Positions 55,741-64,000 of a DNA stretch of 64,000 bases are shown one piece after another. The notes beneath the pieces were generated by a model. The model had not been told where the DNA came from. It ran no database searches and saw only the letters and a program-made list of their open reading frames with translations. Origin of the DNA: Candidatus Mycobacterium methanotrophicum. GTDB taxonomy: Bacteria; Actinomycetota; Actinomycetes; Mycobacteriales; Mycobacteriaceae. Position numbers and translations under genes: made by a program. Every line of letters begins with the position of its first letter. Position 1 is the first letter of the stretch. The stretch is from the NCBI RefSeq assembly GCF_023515995.1, contig NZ_CP097320.1:248001-312000 (forward strand). The letters run 5' to 3'.

Positions 55741-56372
55741 ACGCCGCCACCCCTGACGCCGGGACAGGCCCGACACCGGGCGCCGATGCCGCGATGGGCC
55801 GCCGCCGCCCGCTGCGGGCCATCGTGCTCGCCGGCGGCGCGTCGCGCCGCCTCGGCGCCGACAAGCCAGAACAGCGCGTCGGCGGGCGGCGGTTGCTGGA
55901 CATCGCGCTTGCCGCGGTTGCCGGAGCGGACGCCGTCGTGGTGGTGGGGCCCCCGCGCGACGTGCCCGCCGAGATCACCGTCGTATGCGAGGACCCGCCC
56001 GGATCCGGCCCCGTCGCTGCCCTCGCGGCGGGCGTGGCGGCGTTGCCCGAAGGCCCGGCCGACGTTGTGGTGTTGGCGGCTGATCTGCCGCGGATCACCC
56101 CTGCGGCTGTGGCAGCGCTGGCAGCCGCCCGCGGTGACGCCCCGGTCGCCCTTGCGGTCGACGACGATGGCCGCACCCAATACCTGACCGCAGTCTGGGA
56201 TTCGGTGGCACTGGCCGCCGCGCTAGCCACCACCCCCGCGCGAGTGCGGGAGCTGCTGCCCACCAACGCGGTGCTCTCCACGGTGGGCGACGTCGCCGAC
56301 GTCGACACCCCCGACCAGCTCGCAGCGGCGCGGGCCCAAGCAGCCAGCACCAGAACTCCTAGCCGGAGCTAG
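55737..56372 (+). CDS. mobA: Molybdenum cofactor guanylyltransferase MobA
   Basis: 211 residues; links GMP to Mo-molybdopterin to give the bis-MGD cofactor used by nitrate reductases. NTP-transferase motif IVLAGGASRRLGADKP near residue 28, then VVVVGPPRDVP, LAADLPRITPAAV (metal Asp) and a C-terminal DVDTPDQL. TTG 55737 overlaps the stop of the nitrate-reductase remnant (TTGA), which indicates former coupling; ATG 55794 just before the motif is the alternative. Confidence 0.85.
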   Translation: MNAATPDAGTGPTPGADAAMGRRRPLRAIVLAGGASRRLGADKPEQRVGGRRLLDIALAAVAGADAVVVVGPPRDVPAEITVVCEDPPGSGPVAALAAGVAALPEGPADVVVLAADLPRITPAAVAALAAARGDAPVALAVDDDGRTQYLTAVWDSVALAAALATTPARVRELLPTNAVLSTVGDVADVDTPDQLAAARAQAASTRTPSRS

Positions 56373-56990
56373 CCCGCCGGGCGGCCCCGCAGGTCATGGT
56401 ATGACCGGGTAGTCCTGGCCCTCGCCGCCCGCCTTCTCATCGATCCCGACATGGGCCGGCACGGCACGGTTCGCCTTCTATGACTCGGGCCGACCGGTGA
56501 GTGTCGACGAACCGGCCGATCAGCGGTGTCGAGCGCCACCGTTTTCCAGCGAAGAAACGCGTCGCAGCCTTGAGCATTTCGACACGTTCGCCGTCCACTG
56601 CGAGTCGTCATTCGCGCGGCGCTCATCGACCAGACGCACCGGTTCGGCCAGCGAAAGTGACCGTCGCGCACTCCACCAACTGCACATTCCAGTCCGACGC
56701 TCGTACAATAATTTCTCACCAACGCGGCCACCGAGGGCTGCAACCGCCTCGCCAGACAGGTCAAACGTGCCGCCTACGGCTTGCCGCGCAATACCGAAAA
56801 CTCGGCCCGCCGGATACGATTCCACTGCACCCGCAAACAGCGGGCCGCAACGCGGACTTCGTGCTGATTGCCCGGACAAAATCGAGGAGCCGTCGATGGC
56901 TCTGGCTGACAACTGGGCCAAGCTTAATCAGGGTTTTCTGTGAATTGGCTGGCAACGCAGCCGGGGGCGGGGGCGGGATAGGCAACGGTG
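56373..56990. other. 618-bp segment without a supported gene
   Basis: Open frames exist on both strands (plus 56497-56943, plus 56501-57016, minus 56520-56921) but none shows a family pattern or a good ribosome-binding site. Short phrases such as FAFYDSGRPVSVDEPADQ on plus look protein-like, which suggests decayed coding DNA. Confidence 0.4.
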
Positions 56991-58877
56991 TCAACCGGCC
57001 CGCGCTTCGCCTTTGACGTCGAGGTCTGCCGCATCTGTGTCTGGTTGAGCTCGCCCGCCGCGGGGCGCATCCTCGCCGTTCGCGGGTTGGCGGGGAGGCA
57101 GCGCTCTGCGTAACGTGGCCAGCAATTCCCGGTACGGGCCGACCAAGTAGACGATGTCGCGCGCCTCGAGGCGGTCATCTCGGCGTGGGCGCACCTGCAC
57201 CTGTTCGTCTTCTCGGGTGAACGCGATGACCCGGACCTGGGTCGACAGATCGGCCATCAACAGCCCGTCCAGCTCGCTGCGGGGTGCCACCCGCATGGCG
57301 CCGACCATAAAGGAACTCTGCCCCACCGAAAACGTTCCCAGCACCTTCAGGCCGCTGGCGGCGCCGATGAACCAGGGTGCGGCCAGCTCGATGGTGGACC
57401 GCACGCTGTCGAACCCGAACCGCTGGGCGACCGCGAAACCCAACTTGCGTTCGAATACCCGCAGGACAAGCGGCACCTCGGCCAGCCGGTTGATCGCGGG
57501 CAGCACCCGCGGCCCTAATATCTCAGACAAGATGATCCCGGTCTCGATGTTGATCATGTCGTCGCGGGTCACCACCGCCACCGCACGGGCACGATCTACC
57601 CGCGCTGACTCCAGCGTCTGCGGGAACGTCGCGTCCCCGAAGATCACCGGCACGTCGAGCTCTTTTGCTGTCGGCAAGAAGCGGTTCTCCTCGTCGCGCT
57701 CGATCACCGCCACGTCGTGGCCGGCGTTGACCAGGTCGGCGACGACGCGGATCCCGAGTTCGCTCAGCCCGACGACGATGATGTGGTTGCGCAGATGACG
57801 CACCCGTGGACGGGCGGCATCCAGGACGAAGCGCTGCGAGAGCAACACGTCGGCGATGAACGCGACCAGCAGAGCAATGGTTATCGCGCCGCCGAACATC
57901 AGCGAGGCAGCGAACAAGCGCAGCCACGTAGTCTGCTGGGCGAAGCTGAAGTCGCCGTATCCGGTGGTTGTGATCGTTTCCACGGTGAAGTACAGCGCGT
58001 CGATCCACGACATCCGGGGGCGCCGGTAGTTGTAGTGCAACACGAGCACCGAGGCGGCGACGAGCATGCCGGTGGCGCCCAGCGCGGGATAGAACGCCGG
58101 GTTGAAGTCATCGAGCACCGCCCGGATAGCGTCGAACGCTCGGCGTAGCCGACGCCGTCGTGTGCGGGTTCCGGTGGGCCGTCGCACCTTGACGCCGCGG
58201 GCGGCCGCCTCATCGGCGGTCCCGATCACCACCGTCCAGTCACCGGCATGCACCCGCTCATCTCGAGTCGGACACGCCACCACCTCACCCGGGGTGGGGG
58301 AGTTCTCGCCGTGGATGATCGCCACCGGCGCCATCTCGCCGTAGATCTCGCGAAGCGACCCGTCCCGGGGGGCGTCGCTTCCGGTGGCGACGAATTTGAG
58401 GCCAGCGGCTTCAAACGGATGGGCGGTGTGCGACAGGCAGGCTTCGACGATCGCCGGCGCGGCGAGTTCTGCGACGTTGAAGATGGCGCCGGGCCCGTTG
58501 TCGTCGGCAACCGCAGCACGCAACACATCGTTGGTCAGCCGTGCCACCACACGCGCGTTCTGGCTGGCTCTTCGTGCCAGCAAAGCGATTTCGAGGTTGA
58601 GCGCGTCGTCATCCCCGGCGCAGACGACGGCTACGGCGCGCGCGACGTCGGCGCGGGCGAGTTCGCGCGCTACACCGCCCTCGGCGATCTCTGCGCTATT
58701 CAGCTTGACGACGCGCGAGCCGGCCCTTTTCAGCTCCCCGATGATCGTCGCGGCCAGCGCGTCATCACCGCTGACAATGATGTGATCATGCATGCCCTCA
58801 TCCGCCACTCGGGAATACCTGATTGCGATCGAGTCCAAAGACTCAGCGCGCGGAGGCACCCGTTTCGCCGATGCCAT
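56991..58877 (-). CDS. Potassium channel with two RCK (TrkA) regions
   Basis: 628 residues. N-terminal RCK/TrkA-N domain (HDHIIVSGDDALAATIIGEL) with a TrkA-C part (EVVACPTRDERVHAGDWTV), then two membrane helices around the pore TVETITTTGYGDF (selectivity filter GYGD), then a second RCK domain (NHIIVVGLSELGIRVVADL) and TrkA-C (LEARDIVYLVGPYREL). This RCK-channel-RCK order is less usual than channel-RCK. ATG 58877 precedes a short N-terminus. It likely controls K+ flow in response to nucleotide. No partner gene is adjacent. Confidence 0.9.
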   Translation of the reverse strand: MASAKRVPPRAESLDSIAIRYSRVADEGMHDHIIVSGDDALAATIIGELKRAGSRVVKLNSAEIAEGGVARELARADVARAVAVVCAGDDDALNLEIALLARRASQNARVVARLTNDVLRAAVADDNGPGAIFNVAELAAPAIVEACLSHTAHPFEAAGLKFVATGSDAPRDGSLREIYGEMAPVAIIHGENSPTPGEVVACPTRDERVHAGDWTVVIGTADEAAARGVKVRRPTGTRTRRRRLRRAFDAIRAVLDDFNPAFYPALGATGMLVAASVLVLHYNYRRPRMSWIDALYFTVETITTTGYGDFSFAQQTTWLRLFAASLMFGGAITIALLVAFIADVLLSQRFVLDAARPRVRHLRNHIIVVGLSELGIRVVADLVNAGHDVAVIERDEENRFLPTAKELDVPVIFGDATFPQTLESARVDRARAVAVVTRDDMINIETGIILSEILGPRVLPAINRLAEVPLVLRVFERKLGFAVAQRFGFDSVRSTIELAAPWFIGAASGLKVLGTFSVGQSSFMVGAMRVAPRSELDGLLMADLSTQVRVIAFTREDEQVQVRPRRDDRLEARDIVYLVGPYRELLATLRRALPPRQPANGEDAPRGGRAQPDTDAADLDVKGEARAG

Positions 58878-59114
58878 TACTGGTAGAGGCTACACTACGG
58901 CTACGTCTCGTCCGGCCTTGACAGCCACTTTTGCTGACAGCACGATTTATTCGTCACCCAGCGGTGACTGACGGCATTCTCGCTCAGCGTCATTGGCTTT
59001 CCCGCAACCGCATCCTGACGTCGTCTTTATCGGATTGAGCAGTTTCGGATCTCGGATCTCGAGTTGGAAACGGTTTACCTCAGCGACCACCACAACAATC
59101 TCGAGGATGACTCG

Positions 59115-59849
59115 CTAGATCCCGTGCTTGATTCGGATGGCGGATTCAACCTCATCGGCAGGAATTTCCCTGGTGCAAAAGAACCAGTCTTGGCATGTGG
59201 TGCCCTGAGTCGGTGCGTCTTTTCGTTCTTGCATGCTGCTCAAGCTTTCGGGAATGGGCAGGATGACTGGTTCGCCGGGCTGCCAATCTGCTGGAGTGGC
59301 GACACCAAAATGATCGCTGGTCTGCAGCGCCTTGATAACACGCAGCAACTCCTCGGAGTTGCGCCCGAGAATTAACGGATAATAGATGATCGCGCGGATG
59401 ATACCTTTGGGATCGATGAAAAAGACCGCTCGCACCGCCTTGGTGGAATCCTCACCCGGCATGATCATCCCATATTTCTGCGCGACCTGCATAGAGGCGT
59501 CGTCAATCAGCGGAAAAGTGACATCGACATTTTTGTAATCACGGAAAGTGATCTTATCTTTGATTGTCTGCAGCCAGGCAAGATGGCTAGCAATCCCGTC
59601 GACCGAGAGCCCCAACAATTCTGTGTTATAAGCCGCTAATTGCTGCTGCATCGAAGCGAAAGTCATAAATTCTGTCGTGCAGACCGGCGTGAAATCAGCT
59701 GGGTGAGAGAAAAAGATAACCCACTTGCCCTTATAGTCGGCGGGAAAATGGATCTCACCCTGGGTGGTGACAGCAGTGAATGTGGGGGCAGGGTCGCCAA
59801 TGCGAGGCATGGATGTGATGGTGGCCGCCCCCTCGGCAGTGGTGATCAT
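59115..59849 (-). CDS. Peroxiredoxin, Prx6/AhpE-archaeal type with C-terminal Cys pair
   Basis: 244 residues. The peroxidatic Cys is C57 in SHPADFTPVCTTEF. VRAVFFIDPKGIIRAIIYYP follows and the long C-terminal arm contains CQDWFFC (C219 and C225), as in archaeal and anaerobe peroxiredoxins where these Cys form the resolving disulfide. It reduces peroxides in the cytosol. ATG 59849 starts the frame; ATG at 59810 (MPRIGDPAP) is the alternative. Base composition is visibly richer in A+T than neighbours, so transfer is possible. Confidence 0.88.
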   Translation of the reverse strand: MITTAEGAATITSMPRIGDPAPTFTAVTTQGEIHFPADYKGKWVIFFSHPADFTPVCTTEFMTFASMQQQLAAYNTELLGLSVDGIASHLAWLQTIKDKITFRDYKNVDVTFPLIDDASMQVAQKYGMIMPGEDSTKAVRAVFFIDPKGIIRAIIYYPLILGRNSEELLRVIKALQTSDHFGVATPADWQPGEPVILPIPESLSSMQERKDAPTQGTTCQDWFFCTREIPADEVESAIRIKHGI

Positions 59850-59908
59850 AATATAATATCGCTTCCGATCTTGTATCTTAGGAACTGCATAGCGTGGAAC
59901 AATTCGCG

Positions 59909-60206
59909 TGGCGTCGCATACAACAGCAACATAATGGTGCCGTGCATGGTGAACAACTGGTTCTACTGCTCATTGGACAAAAACTGCAGCCCCGGCGAAG
60001 CCAACTCGGCGCGCATCAACAGCGCCATCAGCCCGCCCACAAAAAACAGACTCATACAAGTGACCACATACATGATCCCGATCATCTTGTGGTCGGTGGT
60101 CGGTGGTCGTGATCAGCTTGTAGAGCAACGTACCCTTGGGGCCCAACCGGGCCGCAAACGGTCGGCGCGCTTCCAACGACGCAACAGATAGTCCTTCTAC
60201 GGTCAT
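59909..60206 (-). pseudogene. ctaD: ctaD (cytochrome c oxidase subunit I), N-terminal remnant
   Basis: From ATG 60206: [37 protein letters not shown] as in mycobacterial CtaD. A 7-bp tandem duplication (CGACCAC repeated, about 60098-60112) shifts the frame; the expected [20 protein letters not shown] follows in another frame. Later the Tyr codon of SNEQYNQLF is a TAG stop, then QLFTMHGTIMLLLYATP ends the similarity near 59909. Clearly non-functional. Confidence 0.85.
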
Positions 60207-60262
60207 GACACCTCCGTCCCCAGATGTTCCCGACGTCAGCGAACCTCAAACCCGAAATCAAT

Positions 60263-60303
60263 GAGGTTTTCTCACGTCGGGCTTGTGATGCTGGTGTGAT
60301 TGG
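60263..60303. repeat. Solo end related to the IS5-family element
   Basis: 41 bp matching the left end of the IS5 copy B (60450-60490) at 36 of 41 positions by eye, starting GAGGTTTTCTCAC. The rest of an element is absent. Confidence 0.7.
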
Positions 60304-60449
60304 TTTATCACCGATCATTCCTCTTGCCAAGCGCTTGCCGTCGAGGAAATCCAACCGCAACGGATGATTCCTGGGGAATCGTTGCGGCGTTCACGGCGGC
60401 CAAGCCAAGGGGTTCACAGCAGTTCGTAATTTAGTGAGTAATAGTGAGT

Positions 60450-61392
60450 GAGGTTTTCTCACTTGGGGCTTGTGAGTCTGGTGTGACTGGAGTTTTCGGC
60501 GTGTCGTAGTGGCTGGGCGTGGGGTCCTTGCTCAAGGATTCGGTTTCGACGAGGAAACCCGCTCCGCTGCAAAGGACCCCACGTGTTCACCTACTCTGCC
60601 ATCTGCGACGTGCCGGAGGAAACCCTGCTGCATGTGACCGCGCTGCTGCACGTTCACCGGCGCGAGATCAGAACGCGGGCCGGGCGGCGGTCGGGTACGG
60701 TGCGCACGCAGGCCAAGCTGGTGCTGCGGTGGTTCCGCGACGACGCCCCGATCCGGTTGTTGGCGATGGAGGCCGGGCTGCCGATCTCCACCAGCTACCG
60801 CTATCTGCACGAGGCGATCGACGTGATCGCCGAACAAGCTCCTGACCTGCACGAAGTGCTCGACCGGGCCAAGGCCGAACAGTGGTCGCACGTGACGCTG
60901 GACGGGACGCTGATCGCCATCGACCGGGTGGACGAGCGCAACGAGGCCGGCCATCACCGGTGGTATTCGGGCAAGCACAAAACCCAGGGCGGCAATGTGC
61001 AGATACTGGCCGACCCGGGCGGGTTCCCGGTGTGGTCGAGCGAGGCCGAACCGGGCAGCGTGCACGACATCACCGCCGCCCGCGCGCACTGCCTGGGCGC
61101 GCTGTACAAGTCCGCGGCCGACGGGGTGCCGACGCTGGCCGACAAGGGCTACGAAGGAGCGGGGATCGGGGTGCACACTCCGGTCAAGGGCCGCGGCCTG
61201 GCCGTGGAGAATCAGAGCTACAACATGCTGCTCACCGCGGCGCGTGCCATCGGTGAACGCGCCAACGCCGAACTCAAACAACGTTGGCGCTGCCTCCGTC
61301 GAATCCGCCTGTGCCCAAACAGGATTGGCGCAGTTGTTGCAGCGGCGATCGTACTATCGACTCTCCAACGCGGAAATTACTGAGAAAACGTC
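60450..61392 (+). mobile_element. IS5-family element, copy B (943 bp)
   Basis: Starts GAGGTTTTCTCA, ends TGAGAAAACGTC; AGT flanks both sides (60447-60449 and 61393-61395). Same length as copy A and almost identical; two synonymous changes seen near 61352. Inserted just upstream of the IS607 tnpA. Confidence 0.92.
60583..61383 (+). CDS. IS5-family transposase (copy B)
   Basis: 266 residues, protein-identical to copy A, with the same DDE residues (VTLDGTLIAIDR, TLADKGYEG, GERANAELKQRW). Intact frame and intact ends make this copy potentially active. Confidence 0.92.
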   Translation: MFTYSAICDVPEETLLHVTALLHVHRREIRTRAGRRSGTVRTQAKLVLRWFRDDAPIRLLAMEAGLPISTSYRYLHEAIDVIAEQAPDLHEVLDRAKAEQWSHVTLDGTLIAIDRVDERNEAGHHRWYSGKHKTQGGNVQILADPGGFPVWSSEAEPGSVHDITAARAHCLGALYKSAADGVPTLADKGYEGAGIGVHTPVKGRGLAVENQSYNMLLTAARAIGERANAELKQRWRCLRRIRLCPNRIGAVVAAAIVLSTLQRGNY

Positions 61393-61425
61393 AGTGTACG
61401 GACGTTCTAGTGAATATGCTGGGGG

Positions 61426-61995
61426 GTGAACCTGACGGAGTGGGCGCAGTCGCAGGGTGTTCATCCGCAGACGGCGTATCGCTGGTTTCGGGACGGCACG
61501 TTGCCGGTGCCGGCGGTTCGGGTGAATTCCCGCTCGGTGCTGGTGGCGCCGGATAGGCTGCCGGGTGCTGCGGTGGCGGCGTTCGGTTTGTATGCGCGGG
61601 TGTCTTCGCATGATCAGAAGTCGGATCTGGATCGGCAGGTCACTCGCCTGTCGCGTTGGGCCGCGCAGGCCGGCGGCCGTGTGGTGCGGGTGGAGGCCGA
61701 GGTTGGGTCGGGGATGAACGGTTCACGGTCGAAGGTCCGGCGGCCGCTGGCCGATCGGCGGGTCACTGCTGTGGTGGTTGAGCATCGGGACCGATTGGGG
61801 CGGATGAACACCGAGTTGGTCGAAGCTGCGCTCTCGGCGCATGGTCGGCGGCTGCTGGTGCTCGATTCCGGTGAGGTCACCGATGATTTGGTGCGCGACA
61901 TGGTGGAGGTGCAGACTTCGTTTTGCGCGCGTCTCTGCGGTCGGCGCAGTGCCCGGAACAGTGGCGCTCAAGGCCGTTGGCTGCGCGCAGCGTGA
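61426..61995 (+). CDS. tnpA: IS607-family serine recombinase TnpA
   Basis: 189 residues. N-terminal MerR-like HTH (GVHPQTAYRWFRDGTLPVPA), then a serine resolvase domain: AFGLYARVSSHDQKSDLDRQ with the nucleophile Ser, and VVVEHRDRLGRMNTELVEAA. The C-terminus (SFCARLCGRRSARN) changes after Asn and an indel near 61960 seems to have shifted the last residues. GTG 61426 has CTGGGGGG just upstream. TnpB remnants follow. Confidence 0.85.
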   Translation: MNLTEWAQSQGVHPQTAYRWFRDGTLPVPAVRVNSRSVLVAPDRLPGAAVAAFGLYARVSSHDQKSDLDRQVTRLSRWAAQAGGRVVRVEAEVGSGMNGSRSKVRRPLADRRVTAVVVEHRDRLGRMNTELVEAALSAHGRRLLVLDSGEVTDDLVRDMVEVQTSFCARLCGRRSARNSGAQGRWLRAA

Positions 61996-62033
61996 TGTCG
62001 GGCCGGCCGCAGTTGTCGGGGTCGTGAGCGAAG

Positions 62034-62598
62034 ATGACGGCCATGGGTAAGCGGCTGCGTCGGATCGGTGATCCGGTGATCGCGGCGGGCCCGGCTGGGG
62101 TTCGGATCCGTACCCGGCTGCACCTCACCGGCGCCGAGGCGGACGCACTGGCCGCGGTCGATGAGTTTCTGGGTTCGGTGTATCGCACGGAGTTGTCGGG
62201 TCGGGTCGGGTCGGGTCGGGCTGGGTCGCCTGGACCGTAAGCGGCACGGCGATGAGTGGGGCCAACGGGTTCGTGATCGCCGGGCGGTGCGTTACGACAT
62301 CACCTTCGATCCACAGCGGGGCCGCTGGTATCTGGACGCCTCCTGGACCGCGACCCCCGAGCCGGTGCCCGACCTAGATACGCTGCGAACCGGGCAGGTC
62401 CTTGGCGTGGACCTCAACGCTGATCATCTCGCCGCCTGGGTGCTGGATGCCTCCGGGAATCCGGTCGGGCAACCTGTCACCATCGCAGTGCACACCGCCG
62501 GGTTGCGGGCATCGCAGCGTGACGGGCGGGTCCGCGCGACAAGCAGAACTCACTTCTGCTCACTAAACAGGAACGGTTGCATGGTTCGCCGCCGCTGA
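62034..62598 (+). pseudogene. tnpB: IS607-type TnpB, frameshifted and truncated
   Basis: ATG 62034/62043 opens MGKRLRRIGDPVIAAGPAGV to DEFLGSVYRTEL. The frame is then lost in a run of five TCGGG units and resumes as GRLDRKRHGDEWGQRVRDRR, YDITFDPQRGRWYLDASW and the RuvC-I motif TGQVLGVDLNADHLAAWVLD (Asp). It ends near 62560; the RuvC-II/III and zinc-finger parts are absent. TnpB is the RNA-guided nuclease of these elements; this copy cannot work. Confidence 0.8.
62196..62220 (+). repeat. TCGGG x5 microsatellite within tnpB
   Basis: Five exact TCGGG units (25 bp), followed by CTGGG: six GGG runs with 2-base spacers, so also a G-quadruplex candidate. Unit loss or gain shifts the tnpB frame. Confidence 0.9.
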
Positions 62599-62652
62599 TC
62601 GCTGACTTGCGCGATCTGGGGTGGGAGGTGTCGGAAAGACCGATGCGCCGCG

Positions 62653-63018
62653 GTGCCGCACCGGTTCCTGGTGGAGCTGTCGATCACCGACGAACGCGGT
62701 TTCGTGCTGACCGATCGCTGGATGCGCAACCCCACCCACCCGGAGATCTTGGCGGTCGGTGACGCCGCGGCCCTGACCGTCCCCAAGCTCGGCAGTCTCG
62801 GTCACCAGCAGGCCCAGATCGTGGCACGTCAGATCGCGATCGCCGTCGGGGCACTCGGCCATGGCGACACCGGCGCCGACTATCAACCCGAAATCCTCTG
62901 CTTCGGCGACATCGGCGGCTTCCAGGGCTTTTACATCCACTCCAATACTTGGTACGGCGGGACGACCAGCGTGTTCAAGATCGGCCACGCGCCCTACGCG
63001 ATGAAGCTGGCCTTCAAA
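62653..63018 (+). pseudogene. Duplicated internal piece of the SQR-like gene
   Basis: 366 bp nearly identical to 32981-32616 on the minus strand; I see about five differing bases (one QQAEIV to QQAQIV and one KMGY to KIGH change). Encodes PHRFLVELSITDERGFVLTD through YAPYAMKLAFK-like residues. It joins TnpB debris on the left and a methyltransferase remnant on the right. Confidence 0.92.
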
Positions 63019-63546
<528 letters not shown>

Positions 63547-63601
63547 GTAACCTGGGTGAGGCGCGAACAGGACGGGCGGCGAGCGGAGGAGTCACCAGCT
63601 G

Positions 63602-64000
63602 ATGCGGCACTACTACTCGGCCGACGAGATCCGCGGCGCCGAAGCGCCCCTGCTCGCCGCCCTGTCCGACGGCGCGTTGATGCGGCGCGCCGCGTTCGGG
63701 CTGGCCACCGCGATCATCGGCGAGTTGACCGCCCGCACCGGCGGAGTGGCCGGTCGGCGGGTGTGCGCGGTCGTCGGCTCCGGCGACAACGGCGGTGACG
63801 CGCTGTGGGCGGCGACGTTCCTGCGCCGTCGCGGCGCCGCCGCCGACGCCGTGCTGCTCAATCCGGAGCGGGCCCACCGCAAGGGTTTGGCGGCGTTCAC
63901 CAAAGCCGGTGGGCGGATTGTGGACCGCGTTCGCGAGACGACCGATCTGGTCATCGACGGCGTAGTGGGCATCTCCGGCAGCGGCCCGTTACGGCCGGCG
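63602..64000 (+). CDS. nnr: NAD(P)H-hydrate repair enzyme Nnr, N-terminal part
   Basis: 133 residues, running off the window. The epimerase (YjeF-N) domain: MRHYYSADEIRGAEAPLLAA, then CAVVGSGDNGGDALWAATFL (NADX-binding loop) and LVIDGVVGISGSGPLRP. It repairs hydrated NAD(P)H; the C-terminal dehydratase domain should follow outside. ATG 63602 has GCGGAGGA 10-17 bases upstream. Homologue of Rv3433c. Confidence 0.92.
   Translation, partial: MRHYYSADEIRGAEAPLLAALSDGALMRRAAFGLATAIIGELTARTGGVAGRRVCAVVGSGDNGGDALWAATFLRRRGAAADAVLLNPERAHRKGLAAFTKAGGRIVDRVRETTDLVIDGVVGISGSGPLRPA

Overview
The window comes from a high-GC actinobacterium, almost certainly a slow-growing Mycobacterium. From 1 to about 27.1 kb the gene content and order follow the M. 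tuberculosis block Rv3682 (ponA2) to Rv3654c in inverted orientation: ponA2, whiB4, the Get3-like pair bagB/bagA, RidA and metallo-lactamase genes, crp, nth, a membrane thioredoxin, a Nudix hydrolase, marP, ephE, acs, dppABCD, an HAD phosphatase, ssd and a tad-type pilus operon. Two structured RNAs lie in the gaps where M. tuberculosis carries MTS2823/Ms1 and 6C/B11. I assigned homologues from recognisable residues and remembered synteny, not from a search.

From about 27.1 to 45.3 kb the window is an accessory region of nested and broken mobile elements (IS1380, IS66, two IS3 types, ISL3, IS110, IS701, IS5 and two group II introns). It encloses one coherent metabolic island on the minus strand (34.3 to 29.3 kb): DsrE, an SQR-like flavoprotein, a second DsrE, a glycogen debranching enzyme and a GH63-type glucosidase. 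The last two are damaged, by a frameshift and by an IS66 end.

From 45.3 to 56.4 kb nearly everything concerns molybdenum: a molybdate-transporter remnant, mog (frameshifted), moaC, moeA, moaE, moaD, moaA, a Mop-type regulator, a shattered nitrate reductase/flavoprotein fusion and mobA. The nitrate enzyme, the transporter and mog are broken while the early Moco genes remain open. This suggests a nitrate-assimilation locus in decay. Inside it sit a JmjC-type oxygenase whose 3' end is replaced by ISL3 DNA, a PE5-PPE4 fusion gene and a PNPOx-like protein.

From 57 to 64 kb there is an RCK-channel-RCK potassium protein, a less GC-rich peroxiredoxin, a ctaD remnant, a second near-identical copy of the 943-bp IS5-family element, an IS607 element with broken tnpB, a 366-bp duplicated piece of the SQR-like gene, a methyltransferase remnant and the start of nnr.

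Most notable: the PE5-PPE4 fusion; the five-gene sulfur/glycogen operon; an IS5 copy whose removal in silico with a 3-bp target duplication restores a group II intron reverse transcriptase; possible IS701 termini 6 kb apart enclosing other elements; the two regulatory RNAs; a 27-bp tandem repeat inside an inverted repeat; and a nine-codon leader peptide coupled to moaE.
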